From assembly GCA_004794655.1 (NCBI GenBank), contig SMMW01000575.1:14025001-14089000 (forward strand): a stretch of 64,000 nt of DNA, read 5' to 3'. The notes under the pieces were generated by a model, which made no database searches, was not told where the DNA came from, and was given only the letters and a program-made list of their open reading frames with translations. This document shows, piece after piece, positions 1-10,939 of this stretch; position 1 is the stretch's first letter; the number at the start of each line of letters is the position of its first letter. This DNA comes from Marisa cornuarietis. Its lineage: Eukaryota; Mollusca; Gastropoda; Architaenioglossa; Ampullariidae. Both the position numbers and the translations under genes were made by a program.

Positions 1-513
1 CATGAAGCCTTGAGCAGACATGACTGGAAAATACTGTTTGTAAGGAAAGATAAACGGGCTTGTGGACCATGGACACACCAACCAAACAATTTCTAGGCCA
101 TGAACAGTGTAGACTGCGTTTAAAACATTCTTGTCAGACATGTGATTAGTCCGTGATTGTAGTTCGAACTAGTCTTTTGATGGCAAGCACACGGTAACTT
201 TGTAAAAAAACAGTTTCAAAACGGTCGACATTCATTACAGTCTGATGTCAGTCGGAGGCCAGTCTGGCTACGCCTGACAAATGAAAGTGTTTGTCGGAAG
301 AATGAAACGCCGGACGTTGTGATTAGTACTAGCGGATGACAATCAGTTCAGTATTAAGTCTTTTGATCGTATTTAGTGTCGAGTTATGATTGTGAGCGGA
401 TTGAGAACGTGTTCGTTGTATCTGCGTATTGCAGGAAGCATACGTGCACTTGAAAGAATTGTGCGACAATGAAAATATCTCTTTGCAGACCTACATGTGC
501 TTGAGTACATGCC

Positions 514-559
<46 letters not shown>

Positions 560-2476
560 TTTGGATTTTTATAAGTGTGTGTGTGTGTGTGTGTGAGAGA
601 GAGGATTAATGGAAGCGTGTCTGTGCGTGGGTCGTACGCTTGCGCGGGTCCTTCTGTAAAGAATATTTTGTCATTCCCTAATGTAGGGCTCGCATGAATA
701 ACTAGCCAATAATTTTACTCATATACAGTGTCTATATAAACATATCTAAACGTGTTGTATGAGTTACGTTGAAGTGTATACATGTGTGCATGTGCGTGCA
801 TTCACTCGTGTTATTGCATTTAGGCGAACCCAACAAACATGCACAATCTGTTGTTGGTGGAACACGTTTGAGGGCAAGTCATTAGCTGATAATAACAGGT
901 GCAGTGCTATTTTTAGTATATGTTGTACACCTGCTACAGGCTCAGTTTTGCATTATGTACTGACTGCGCTCTTAGGGAAGACTTCGGGTGTAGTGAAACC
1001 TGTGTGGTAGCCGGTTCTCTTTCTCGCTAGCGAGTTTGACCACTGCAGGTGAAAACTTTCACCTACAGTGCCCACCTTCCTGTTTGATGTGTTGCTCATG
1101 CTCTGGGAAAATTTTGGGAAACTACCACCTCACAAGATTGACGTGCAGGATCATCATTGTTGTTGGGAGCAATATTGACGACGATGTGGATATTCACGAA
1201 AACAAAAAGAAATCTTCGCGTTGACTCCATGTTTTCATGGTTTGTAATTTATCTCCTGGTCCCTTTTCTGGTTCATTGTTTACCCCTACAACGTGCGTCA
1301 GCGCCAGGCAGGTGCCAGACCTTCCCTGCCATTGTTTGACGACGACCTCCCTGATAACGGAATCTTTAGCCTTGCCTCTTTGATGGAATTCCAACAAAGG
1401 CGATTGTGTTCACCTCCGACCTTTCGTGCAGACCCCGTGTATGTCTGTGACTGTACCGGCCGGCGGGCTCAGGGAAGCCCTGCCACATCAAAAGTTGTTT
1501 TATTGTTTTGATAACGGTCGCCAAAACGGCTTTTCCCGCGTCTGCGGTCTTTGTTCTCAGGGGCCCTATCTCCTCCGTTAGCGCGCCCTTCTCTCCACCA
1601 CCAAGATGTAACGTGCAAGTATTCGAGGCTTGTTTTCTCTTACTGTCTGCCCTCTTCCTGCATGCGTGGGTATCAGGTGTCGGTCCTGTCTGGCAGGACT
1701 CTGCATTCAGGCACCTCTATCCGACTTTACCCTCTTCCCACCCCCCTTCTACAACCCCTCGCACCCTCACCCCCCCCCCAAAAAAAAAACCCCCGTAAAC
1801 TAACACTGCCCTCTCTTACAAACTCTATCAAGCGCATACAAAAAATCATTCTGACGGGAGCAAAAGTCTGGCTTTAACAGTTTCATTTAAAGCAATTTTA
1901 GTTTTAAAAAAGTTCTAACGTGTTGCGTACTGTTTTTATATAGCTGTGTTTAAAATAAGAAATGTATTGTGCAGCTGGCTCCTGGGGCTCAACACTGCTG
2001 TGGCCCCTGTCTACCAGATTGGGCCCATCAAATTAAGTCATCTAGATTTCGGAATTTGACTGAGCTGTTTGTTTGGGCATCTTTTCGCGGTGCCAGATGA
2101 CCCGGCTCATCTGTCTCGTACACAGACTTGCATTCAGTGGTCGCGTGTACCTCCAGGAGAGATACAATCACTTGTCGATAACTCTTGTTAAAAAAAAAAA
2201 AAAGCAGCACGCGTAGCCAAGATCTCCTGATATCGTATACGGAAATAGTAATCTGCTTACAGGCCCGAGTTCCATTCTGAGAATTAAAGAGCTTAGAGAC
2301 TGGTTTCCTTTAGTGCGACCCGTAACATGAAGGGCGAAAAGGAAGCTTGATGAAACTAAGTTCCGCATCCACTCAAAATCAGACGGGTCATACTGCTCAC
2401 TTCTTTCTCATTTCCTCCTTCCTTTGTACTCTTGGACTGTTTATAAGTCAGTCTGCTCGTGTAGCACATGACTAAA
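1..2476. other. No gene seen; TG microsatellites and low-complexity DNA
   Basis: Open frames here are short, mutually overlapping and without recognisable domains. The region contains TG runs at about 515-554 and 575-594, and a C-run followed by an A-run near 1770-1790. I see no supportable gene or transposon. Confidence 0.6.
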
Positions 2477-3242
2477 GGTCTATTCTCATGCTGCAATATT
2501 TTCAGGGTTTGCACGTGCAAGATTTTGCCTGCTAGGCAGAGTTGCAGCACCGTTCTACTCTCACGTAGCAAGTCCACTCGCTAGTGTCCTGCTAGGTGAC
2601 GTCATTCGCGCAGCGCATTGTGGGTTGTCGACAAAATGGCAGACAATCAGATACTTTCGGAAGCTACTGCTACTACGTTAATAATATTGTCTGATGAAGT
2701 AGGGAGAGAGAAAAGAAGAAAAAAATATGGGTGAGGGGTGGGTAGCACGAAGGAGTCGCTTAAGTGCCTTATTTTCATGTCCTCTAAAAGAAATATCTTC
2801 GTAAGACTCGAGAGAATGCAGACGCTTTTTTGCGAATGTCGTCTGCAACGTTTGAAGAACTTTTATATTTGATCGAGGCTGCCCAGAGCAAGAGCGATTT
2901 CAATTCAGGAATTCTTGGCCTTATCTCGGTTGAGATACTCTCGATTGGCAATGTTGAACAGACACAGGTAGTTTTCCCACATACAAATCATACTCGTACA
3001 CCTTTCCTCTGACCACACGCCATTTTCTAATTTGGAGGTAAAAGGGAGGCGACTGTGTTCGAGCATTTTGATTGGCTACAGCCATGTAATGTAGGTCAGG
3101 CTCTGCAAGAAAATAGAATCGCGTTCTATTCGTGAAAACCTTGATGCAAAGCCCCCACCCAGCCGTGTGCAAAACTCGGAAAGGTCCTAGCAGGGCCTAC
3201 AAACCCTGCAAAGTGCGGTAAATTGCAGCGTGAGAATAGGCC
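2477..3242 (+). mobile_element. Decayed PIF/Harbinger-type DNA transposon with terminal inverted repeats
   Basis: The left end GGTCTATTCTCATGCTGCAA (from 2477) and right end (3222-3242) are near-perfect inverted copies, and similarity continues inward for about 60 bp. Inside, an ATG at 2636 opens MADNQILSEATATT. After stops and frameshifts, 2834-2890 reads FLRMSSATFEELLYLI, which resembles the conserved N-terminal block of HARBI1-like nucleases. The catalytic DDE part is absent, so this is an internally deleted, dead copy. A TWA target duplication is not clean: TAA precedes the left end and TTA follows the right. Confidence 0.72.
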
Positions 3243-4041
3243 TTAGGGGGAATATGTGTGTGTGTGTGGAGGGGGGGGGAGTTAGTGCCGCGCTGTCGCA
3301 CGTTAGTTCCGTTCACCCGCTGGCAAGTCCGTTGACCTTTAACCTTGACTGATCGATACATGTCCAGACAACCGTTAGATAAGTGCATGCAGGACTACTT
3401 CGGGCAAACCAGCTGCTGTGGAACTCAAACTGCAGTGAGACTCAAAAGGCACGCGCGAACACACACACGCACACAGACCTAAAATTTGCAGTGAGCTCTG
3501 ACAAGCAAGACTCTGTAGCCGATCGATTCCGTCCAGCCTACTCTCTCACATTCACATGTGTGTGTGTGTGTGTGTGTTGGCAGTCTGCTTCATCCAACAT
3601 GGCTGCTCCAGTTCCGAGCTGGGGGAAAAAAATAACCCGCTACCTGATAAGCGTGAGATATTTTTAGTGTTGGAATAGTTCTTGCGCAGTAGCATCCCTG
3701 CACAGTTTTTCCTATAACAGTTTCCCGTCCATACCTCCAGGGGATGGAAATTTATCGGCGAGAACACAGGCAGGGACGTACGCCATTGATCGCGGCTTGG
3801 GAGCATGGCGGCTGAATGTAGTGGTTACCAACATTACATCATGTGCCGAGAGTGAGGCAGGGGACAGCCAAGCGCCAAAACCTGTGAGGGGCTGTCACTC
3901 CTTCGGTCAGATAAAGCAAACGATTAGCGAAATAGGGAAGATAACGACCGTACGAAGTCAGGTGGGCACACTGCGATCAACCATGTTATTGTGACGGCGT
4001 ATGAAGCTCTGTGGTCTCGGTCTGTTACTCATGCTCACACC
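3243..4041. other. Upstream region of the BTB gene, no other gene
   Basis: Holds short CA/TG runs (about 3460-3475 and 3556-3577) and no recognisable coding sequence. The promoter and any untranslated first exon of the BTB gene could lie here, but no TATA or initiator was convincing. Confidence 0.5.
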
Positions 4042-4289
4042 ATGGAGGCAGCTGCCAGCGTTGATGACGAGGAGGGAGCTGTCGCTAATTTCGACGTCTC
4101 AAAAAACTGCCCCGACAACAGCGTCCGGATTCTCGTTGGAGATGCAGGATGTGTGTTTGTGGTCAATAGGACGAAACTATGCCACATCTCCCCGGTCTTC
4201 CAAGCTATGCTGTCCGGCGTATGGCGAGAATCCAGCGGAGAAATTTACATCACGGACACTGATCCTCTAGTCTTTGGAAGTTTTGTCAA
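4042..4289 (+). CDS. BTB/BACK gene, coding exon 1
   Basis: 248 bp: start codon plus the first two thirds of the BTB domain. It ends after two bases of an Asn codon (AA|C), before a consensus GTAAGT donor at 4290. Confidence 0.88.
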
Positions 4290-6280
4290 GTAAGTAAGAA
4301 CTGTCAATGTACTAGAAAGAGGAAGTTATTCAAAAGAACGAAATAATCTACAAGTAAATAGGTCAGTGGTGCTTCATACTGTCATGAAATCAAAACGGAC
4401 ATAGTGACTAAAAGTGGTTGAGACTTTTGCCGAGGAGTTTCGTTCCTACTCAAGAAAGATGTTTCAAACACAGCAGAAGTTAAAAACAGTCGTTGTCGGC
4501 CAGGAAATCGTCTGCCATTTTCGTAGGTGGGCGTTAGTGTTAGCTGAGAGGGAAGGAACAGGAAAGCAGATGAAAAATAAAAGAAATGAGGTGTGTGTGT
4601 GTTTTGGTAGGTTCGCAAAAAAAGTTAGAAGATGGACACAAGATCCGGTGTGTAGTATTAGAAAACTGAAAACTAGAGGCTATTTGTAGCTATGATATAT
4701 GCAGAACAGTAACTGTGTTGGAACCTTTGCAGTTTTGAAGAGTAAAATATCTCGTGCACAACTCTGTATGTCAAAGATCATTACGAAGTTTGTGTTCAGC
4801 AAATTTCATTGAATTCTAACCCATAAAGCTACAGCTGAGACCAAAGAAAAACGACGAAGGGGTCCTTAGTCGCGGACTCGTCTGAAGAATACATGCAACA
4901 CGACAGTCGGGACCAGCTTTGTTAAGTGGTTTTTGTCTGATTTAACTTGACAGTCTTGCTTGCTAACTAGATATTCTTGACTGGCACTTAATTTTAGGTG
5001 ACAAGACGGAAGTAAGGAAAACGTACGGAAGAAATACCTAAGGAAAAGAAACGGTCCCATAGCCCAGTAAAACTAGAGCCGTAGTGAATCATTAGAGTTA
5101 TCAGAACCTTTTCCTATTCCCTGATAAACCTTGTGGCTATATTCTGAGTGGTGGGTGGCGGCGGAGGGTGAGGAACTTCTTAGTTAAAGACCCTATATCC
5201 ACTTTTAACTACGTTGTCTCAAGAATTTCACAGATGTGGCGACTGTAGATCTCTCCATCGACTTGTAAAAGAGAGGGGTGGAGAGAGAAAGAGAGAGCTC
5301 AGAAACAAACAGCTGTTTAGGTCTAATTTCCCTCAATTATTTTCAGCTTCATCACGGCCAGAGCTGTGAATCTAACAGACGACACGGTGTGGGAAATGCT
5401 GAAGCTGGCTGACAAATATCAGGTGGAGCCCCTGGTTTTCTTCTGCTTCCGGTACCTTCTGACACGTCACGAGTGCTGCGACCAGTGCCCTCACCTGGTC
5501 TCCGTGATGGAGACGGCCCACCGCACTCATAGGGAGCAGTTCCGGAAGTGCTGCCTGGCGTGCGTGAAGGAGAGAGCCATGGACGTGCTGAGGGACCGAC
5601 ACTGTTTATCTGAACTCTGCCAGGATTGCATGCTGACCTTGGTCAAGGCCGCCAACTTGGAAGTGTCGGACGAGTCCGTGGTGCACGAGGCGGTCATACG
5701 ATGGGCCAGGCTGGCGTGCGGGCGGAGGGGCATCAAGAAGGCTCGCTGGGAGGACCTGAGGGCGGAGGCAGGGGAGTTGGTGTGCTTTGTGCGCTACCTG
5801 GTCATCCGTCAGCCAACCCGCGACGCCATCTTGACTGGCAACCGCGATAACAGCCTGCTGACCGGCCAGGAGAAGCGCGACCTACTGTACGCCCGCGACC
5901 CCACCAGCGACCGCTACAACGGCGCCCTCTTTCCGCCAGCCGTGCAGGAAGAGCGGGAGGTCAAGGGGGCGAGTGACCTCACCACCCGACGCGCTCGCTT
6001 CGCGTCACCTAGCGGCGGGCAGGCCGTGAACTACAAAGCCGTTGTTCTGTCCCTAGTGTTCTTCTTCTTGTTACCGGCTGTCGTCGTCATCTGCGTCCTC
6101 CTCTCCCTCGCTTTGCTGGTGGCGGCGCCGTGCCTGATGGTTTGCGGCAGCCTCAGAGACTGGGTTACCACCACAGAGGTAGGGGCGCGTACAAGAAAGC
6201 TACGGTGTGTTTTCACGCGGCTGTGTGCCAGAGACCCTGACCTGTATTCCGATGTCGATAAAAATCTAATCTTAGTCTAA
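4042..6280 (+). CDS. BTB/BACK-domain protein with C-terminal membrane segment (2 exons)
   Basis: Exons 4042-4289 and 5347-6280 join (donor AA|GTAAGT, acceptor TTTTCAG|C) into a 393-residue frame ending in TAA. The start is the ATG in CACCATGG, a good Kozak context; a GTG-initiated extension upstream was not used. Residues about 20-125 read as a BTB/POZ fold: an N-terminal hydrophobic strand (VRILVG), the HISPVFQAML helix, then DPLVFGSFV and LADKYQVEPL. Residues about 130-245 fit a BACK helical region (AVIRWARLAC). A long hydrophobic stretch at about 316-347 is a probable membrane helix, followed by a roughly 45-residue basic tail. BTB/BACK proteins are often Cullin-3 adaptors or oligomeric scaffolds. 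No Kelch or PHR repeats are visible, so the partner is unknown. The membrane segment suggests attachment to an internal or plasma membrane, which is inference. Domain class is confident; subfamily is not. Confidence 0.88.
4290..5346 (+). other. Intron of the BTB/BACK gene
   Basis: 1057 bp between matching phase-2 splice sites. I see no coding similarity or transposon in it; a short GA-rich run lies near 5278-5300. Confidence 0.8.
5347..6280 (+). CDS. BTB/BACK gene, coding exon 2
   Basis: 934 bp after a TTATTTTCAG acceptor. It completes the BTB domain (FITARAVNLTDDTV), then encodes the BACK region, a polar linker, the hydrophobic segment and the C-terminal tail. It is markedly more GC-rich than the surrounding DNA. 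Confidence 0.9.
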
Positions 6281-6287
6281 CTGATAG

Positions 6288-6338
6288 GATAACACAGGTC
6301 TTTGACAAAGAGAGGATTTCTCAAAGACCTGTGTTATC
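6288..6338. repeat. Perfect 18-bp inverted repeat (hairpin) just after BTB gene stop
   Basis: Arms at 6288-6305 (GATAACACAGGTCTTTGA) and 6321-6338 are exact reverse complements around a 15-nt loop. The hairpin starts 8 bp after the TAA, so it would lie in the 3' UTR of the BTB transcript. The function is unknown. Confidence 0.9.
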
Positions 6339-6399
6339 AAGGTGGTGGAAGGGTAAGAGATGGGGCAGTGGAGAAGGCCCAATCTCACTGTGACTACAA

Positions 6400-6405
6400 A
6401 ATAAA
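6400..6405 (+). terminator. Candidate polyadenylation signal AATAAA
   Basis: Exact AATAAA about 120 bp downstream of the BTB gene stop codon. No other hexamer lies closer to the stop. The assignment rests on position only. Confidence 0.5.
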
Positions 6406-6661
6406 AATGTCTTACCACATTTAATTGCTTCTGGTACTGCTCATATTGAGCTACGGCTCTCTTGACATGCTGCCAAATGTATTAAATGCAATGAAGTCTT
6501 TTTCATTGGAGATTATCAGTGATGCGATATTACTTATGTAATTTGTGTGAAGCTTTACTGCCTGTAAATGGTCGTTAAACGACAGTTAAGATGACACAAC
6601 AACAATTTGAAAAAGTTTATGTATAAATAAAGTAAAGGTTGCTCATTTTCCCACAAAACGT

Positions 6662-6663
<2 letters not shown>

Positions 6664-6710
<47 letters not shown>

Positions 6711-6725
6711 CGTGCGCGTGTGTGT
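6664..6725. repeat. (TG)n microsatellite
   Basis: About 60 bp of nearly pure TG dinucleotide, passing into GCGTGCGTGC at its right end. Confidence 0.95.
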
Positions 6726-6917
6726 AAAAATGGAGCCAAACAAATTGAAAGCCTCCCTTTTTCACCATGTGCCTTTTGGCACGACTAGTGGTAAAGGAGA
6801 GAAGTCTCTAATAACATAAGATATCCAGGTATTTATCACAACTTGCTCAGGTAATACGATTTATACGATACCTGTACTTCTACTTCAGTTATTACAGAGA
6901 AAGTTAATCACAACACC

Positions 6918-7629
6918 AGGGCCGGCTCTAGGTAATTAGAGGCCCTAGGGTAAGTGACCCCAAATGAAATACAAAAACATAGAAAACACCGGTCGAACTT
7001 TCCAAAATCCATCCCTTTCTTTTCCCCATGGTCTGGTTACACAGCTTCGACCTGTCCCTGACCCCATGGTGGCATAACCCAGCATCCACCACCCGGGTCC
7101 AAGGCCAGACTTCATGAAGTGTAAAGTGTTTGAGAGCGTGTGTAAGTGTGTGCATGGGTGTGTGTGTGCGCGCGCACGCGTATAGGCGTGCGACGATTGT
7201 GTGTGAATGTCGGTACGCGTGCATATACGTGCGCAGGTGTGTACACGTGTGATGACCGTATGTACGTACGCGAGTGTGTGTGTGTGTGTGTGTGTACGTG
7301 CATGATGGTCCTAAGAGTACAACTGTCTGGTCACGGCCTTCCCCAGTGGGTCAGGAGACTTCGTAACCGTCGATGTAACAATAGGCGGGACAGGTCAAGG
7401 CTGGCTGTTATGTATGAAGCCGGCGTGAGAAAGGGACAGTCATGTGAGCATTCGACCTCTACCCTCTACAAAGACAAAGAAATAACACAGTACACTACTA
7501 GAGTGCTACATATGTTTGAGATTTCATCCAAGTTTCGCAATTTTTTCTCTACAAAATTTTAAAAGGTAAAGGTAGCATTGGGAGGCCCTAGGTGGCTGCC
7601 TAGTTTGCCTATGCCTAGAGTCGGCCCTG
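6918..7629. mobile_element. Non-autonomous hAT-like element (MITE) with 16-bp TIRs
   Basis: The left end CAGGGCCGGCTCTAGG and the right end, reverse-complemented as CAGGGCCGACTCTAGG, match at 15 of 16 positions. The flanks CACAACAC and ACAACACA share a 7-bp ACAACAC, consistent with a hAT 8-bp target duplication with one change. The interior (712 bp in all) has no transposase. It contains TG/CG-rich runs at about 7140-7300 that create spurious open frames. Confidence 0.8.
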
Positions 7630-8253
7630 ACAACACAAACATTTCCAACAACCGCTAATGGCTTAAGTGGAACTAAACATATTATTGTATTCATCTCCTT
7701 TAACCCTCTGGGTCTTTAACTGAGTCTTGAGTTTTCACCTGAACGGGATAGATAAGATCCTTAATACTGTTTTTGCTGTTAGATGGATAAATAAAGTTAT
7801 TGAAATAATTTGTGTTTTAAATATTGAATACAAAAGTATGTAAGGGAAGTGTGGCTATACATTTCACTGTGGGATCTGCGGTCATCTGCACAACGTCACT
7901 AGATGCGCACACGGAACGGATACATTTATTATCAGAATTATCAGTGTAACTCATTGCTTGGCGTATTTTAGCTAACTATACTAGTTTCCAAAACTTAAGC
8001 GAATAATTAGGTTTCGCTCATTCGATACAGGCATGTAAACATTGCACTTCTCTCCAGCATTCACAAGAGATGCAAAGACCTTAGTTATCGCCACATAACT
8101 GACTTCCCGGTTGTAGGCTGTAGCAACGCTCAATTAGGCTAGATTACACAGATAACACGACCTGACTATAGAAACAACTCTCTATCGTCTCTGACCAGAC
8201 CTAATTTCGCGCTAGTGTCACAGCAGCACCCTGTTTTGCAACGCCTCATTAAA

Positions 8254-8563
8254 GGCCTATTCTCACGCTGCAATGTTTTCAGGCTTTGCACGTGCAAGAT
8301 TTTGCCTACTACGCACCTTTCTACTCTCACGTAGCAAGGCCACTCGCTAGTGTCCTGCTAGGTGACGTCATCCGCGCAGCGCATTGTGGGTAGTCAACAA
8401 AATGGCAGACAATCAGATACTTTCGGAAGCTACTGCTACTACGTTAACAATATTGTCTGATGAAGTCGGTTTAGTCGTCATACATCATCTTGAAATAGAG
8501 TTTGAGTGCCTTTTGCACTGGAAAACGTTTTTTGAATCGCCATTTTCGAAAGGCAGTGAGTAG
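8254..8563 (+). mobile_element. Second Harbinger-like copy, 5' end only
   Basis: It starts with GGCCTATTCTCACGCTGCAA and stays closely similar to the 2477 copy through the shared ATG to the Asp-Glu-Val codons at about 8467. It then diverges but remains open: ATG 8402 gives a 53-codon frame to TAG at 8563, containing a GTGAGT donor-like site near its end. This suggests it preserves more of the first exon of the autonomous element. No matching right terminal repeat was found downstream, where other elements intervene. Confidence 0.62.
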
Positions 8564-8709
8564 GTCTAGAAAATTCTAAATTTCGTCAAAGAAACAATAT
8601 CGAGTAAATAATGCCAAGGAAGGTAACTCTAGATAAATGATTCCTTAAGCGATTTCCGCAGTTAGTTCCCTTTTTTACCTATAGAAATCGAAGAAAAAAA
8701 AATTTAACA

Positions 8710-8737
8710 CCCTCCGTAAAGCGTCTTACGGAGCGAC
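8710..8737. repeat. Short hairpin repeat, left flank of hAT relic
   Basis: CTCCGTAA and TTACGGAG form an 8-bp stem. The unit CCTCCGTAAA...TACGGAGCGAC recurs at 10701-10727 on the other side of the hAT relic. Confidence 0.7.
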
Positions 8738-10682
8738 CAGTGCCGGATTAAGCACTGGGAGGCCCATAGGCAGTCAAACTTTTGGGGGGATAGGCAGTCA
8801 AACTTTTGGGGCCCACCCCCCTTCCCCCGAAGCCCCGACCCATAATGCAATTTTACCCAGTTCACCGTCAATTGTTTTCTTAGTTTCTTTCAGTTTAGTT
8901 TATATTTTCCATTTCACTGGCATCCGTGGAGGCGCTAGTAACGTAACTGTTGGTATGTTGTAATACAACCTTATTAGATTATGAATTTAATAAACTTGTC
9001 ATTGTGAAAACGCATAAGTATAGACTACCAATTTATTTAGAAAGAAAAGAAACACGAATTAAAATAGTAACTAAATTTGGCCCTTAAACAGTCAAACCTT
9101 TGGGGTCCATAATAAAACATTAAAAATTCTTCTTCCTTAGTTTTTTAGTAGTGAAGTCATTTAAAATACATTGAAAGTCAATTTTCTGCAACACGTCGTT
9201 TTCAGTGGCCATAATGGCGAGAGAATTCAATCGCTCTTGGGTCATTGATGCTCGATGACAGTTCTTCAGAATTTTCAACTTAGAAAATGTTCGTTCGCCG
9301 GTCGCGTTTGTGACCATTAAACATCTGTAAATTCGTAATGCTGTCAAAACGTTTGGAAAACTTGATTGAACCATGTTGCTAGAAATGAGAGCATATGACT
9401 GCCACGCTGGTATTGTACAATTATCAGTATTTGCCACCTGCGATGCGAAATGTTTGAAATGAACAATTTCCTCCGGAAAATGAATGTCGACGTCGTTGGG
9501 ATAATTCTCTCGAAATGTCTTGGCTGAGTGTCTTAACTCCTCATCTGTTTTGGATGGAAATTCAACTAAAAATCCAAACAACAACTGAATTTTCTCGTAT
9601 GCCTGCACGCGACGGTCGAGCTCAGCAGATAACCTATCCAATACTGGCAGATGTTTCAATTCTGAACTTTTCTTTTCCACGAAGTACAACTTCATCCGCC
9701 TCACCATCGGCGGCCTGCCGTTTTCGCTTGTGCAACCGATTATAGACATCAGAGTACTCTGCTTCACCTTTCTCGCTCGCCTTCGCTTCGTATTCATCAA
9801 AAAGTTCTCTTTGTGACCTGAGAAAGTCGGACAGTGATTTCAGCAGATCGACAGCAGCTTTCAGTTCTATCGTTTCTTTCTGCAGTGTTTTGCTGACTGC
9901 TTCGATTCTTTCCAAGATAACAGCCCAGAAGACCGACATTACACTAGTTTCCTTCTTCGACAGATCTTTTAACAGACACTCGGCTTCATAAATTGTCTCT
10001 GGTTTTTGCTTCGCGTCTTCAGCAATGAGCGACAACGACTTTTGAATGCTGTTGTAACCATGAGATAGCGCTTTGGTCGCATCCGCCCGCTCACTCCACC
10101 TTGTCCCAGTTACCCTCTTTAAAACGAGTGAAGAACCTGCTTCGTTTTCAAGACATTCGGACATAACCGTCCAACGGTGAGTTGACGCAGAGAAGAAATT
10201 GAACAGTTTTTGAACAAGTCCGAAGAAAGAGATTGCATTAACACAGCTTTCCACGGCTGAAACTCCAACCAGGTTTAAAGAATGTGCTGCACAGGGAATG
10301 TAGTGTGCAAGTGGATTGATTCGGCAAATATGTGCCTGAAGACCGTTGTAACACCCCGACAGGTTAGCGGCATTGTCGTAAGATTGCCCTCAGAGATTAT
10401 TAATGTCAATGTCAAATTTCTTTAGAAATGTCAAGACAGTCGTAGCAATAGTATCCCCCGTGTGTCTTTCAATTGGGATGAAGGTGAGAAAGCGTTCCAC
10501 CACTTCGCCATCTGGCATTCTGACATATCTAACAACTATAGTAAGTTGGTCAATGTGAGATATGTCCGGCGTTGAATCAACACTGAGAGAAAAGTACTTG
10601 GATTGCTGCAATTCTTGTACAATAACTGTCAGAACCTGATTTCCCATTATCTCGATAATTTCTTCGCAAATAGTGGAGCGAC
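8738..10682 (-). pseudogene. Broken hAT transposase, ZMYM1/DUF4371-like, C-terminal two thirds
   Basis: Reading the minus strand from about 10680 to 9120 gives a hAT-family protein: SLSVDSTPDISHIDQLTI, then QSYDNAANLSG (a DUF4371 hallmark), a Cys/His region (PCAAHSLNLVG), an alpha-helical middle, and a C-terminal hAT dimerisation block (NATGERTFSKLKILKN ... MTQERLNSLAIM). One in-frame TGA (about 10390) and one frameshift (about 9640-9800) break it, and the N-terminal zinc-finger part is missing. The left boundary CAGTGCCGGATTAAG at 8738 resembles a hAT terminus; no matching right terminus was found. Such proteins are also domesticated in animals, but the breaks argue for a dead element here. 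Confidence 0.8.
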
Positions 10683-10700
10683 TTCAGCCGCTCACGCGGA

Positions 10701-10727
10701 CCTCCGTAAAACGCTCTACGGAGCGAC
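10701..10727. repeat. Short hairpin repeat, right flank of hAT relic
   Basis: A direct near-copy of 8711-8737 (CTCCGTA/TACGGAG stem, then GAGCGAC). The octamer GGAGCGAC also occurs at 10675-10682, so the true target duplication is ambiguous. Confidence 0.65.
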
Positions 10728-10939
10728 TCCTATAAGTTAACCTTTGCTCCACGATGTCGCCCTGGCTGCGGCCTTCAGTGAGGCTAAAACTGAGGTCAAA
10801 CCAAGTGTAAAGATAAAGGTGGTCACATGACTGTTCAGAAGTGCCAAAGGGAAGCGGGTAGTGTATTCCAAAGTGTAGAGGTAAAAAATTCACCTGTCAC
10901 TACTATTGTGAGAACTAAACGGTCCTGGATTCAGAGCTC

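Noticed and set aside
3991..4041. Longer N-terminus for the BTB protein
   Set aside because: It would need a GTG start; the ATG at 4042 has a strong Kozak context.
7112..7562. Cys/Val- or Thr/His-rich open frames
   Set aside because: They arise from TG/CG runs inside the hAT MITE and cross into unrelated sequence.
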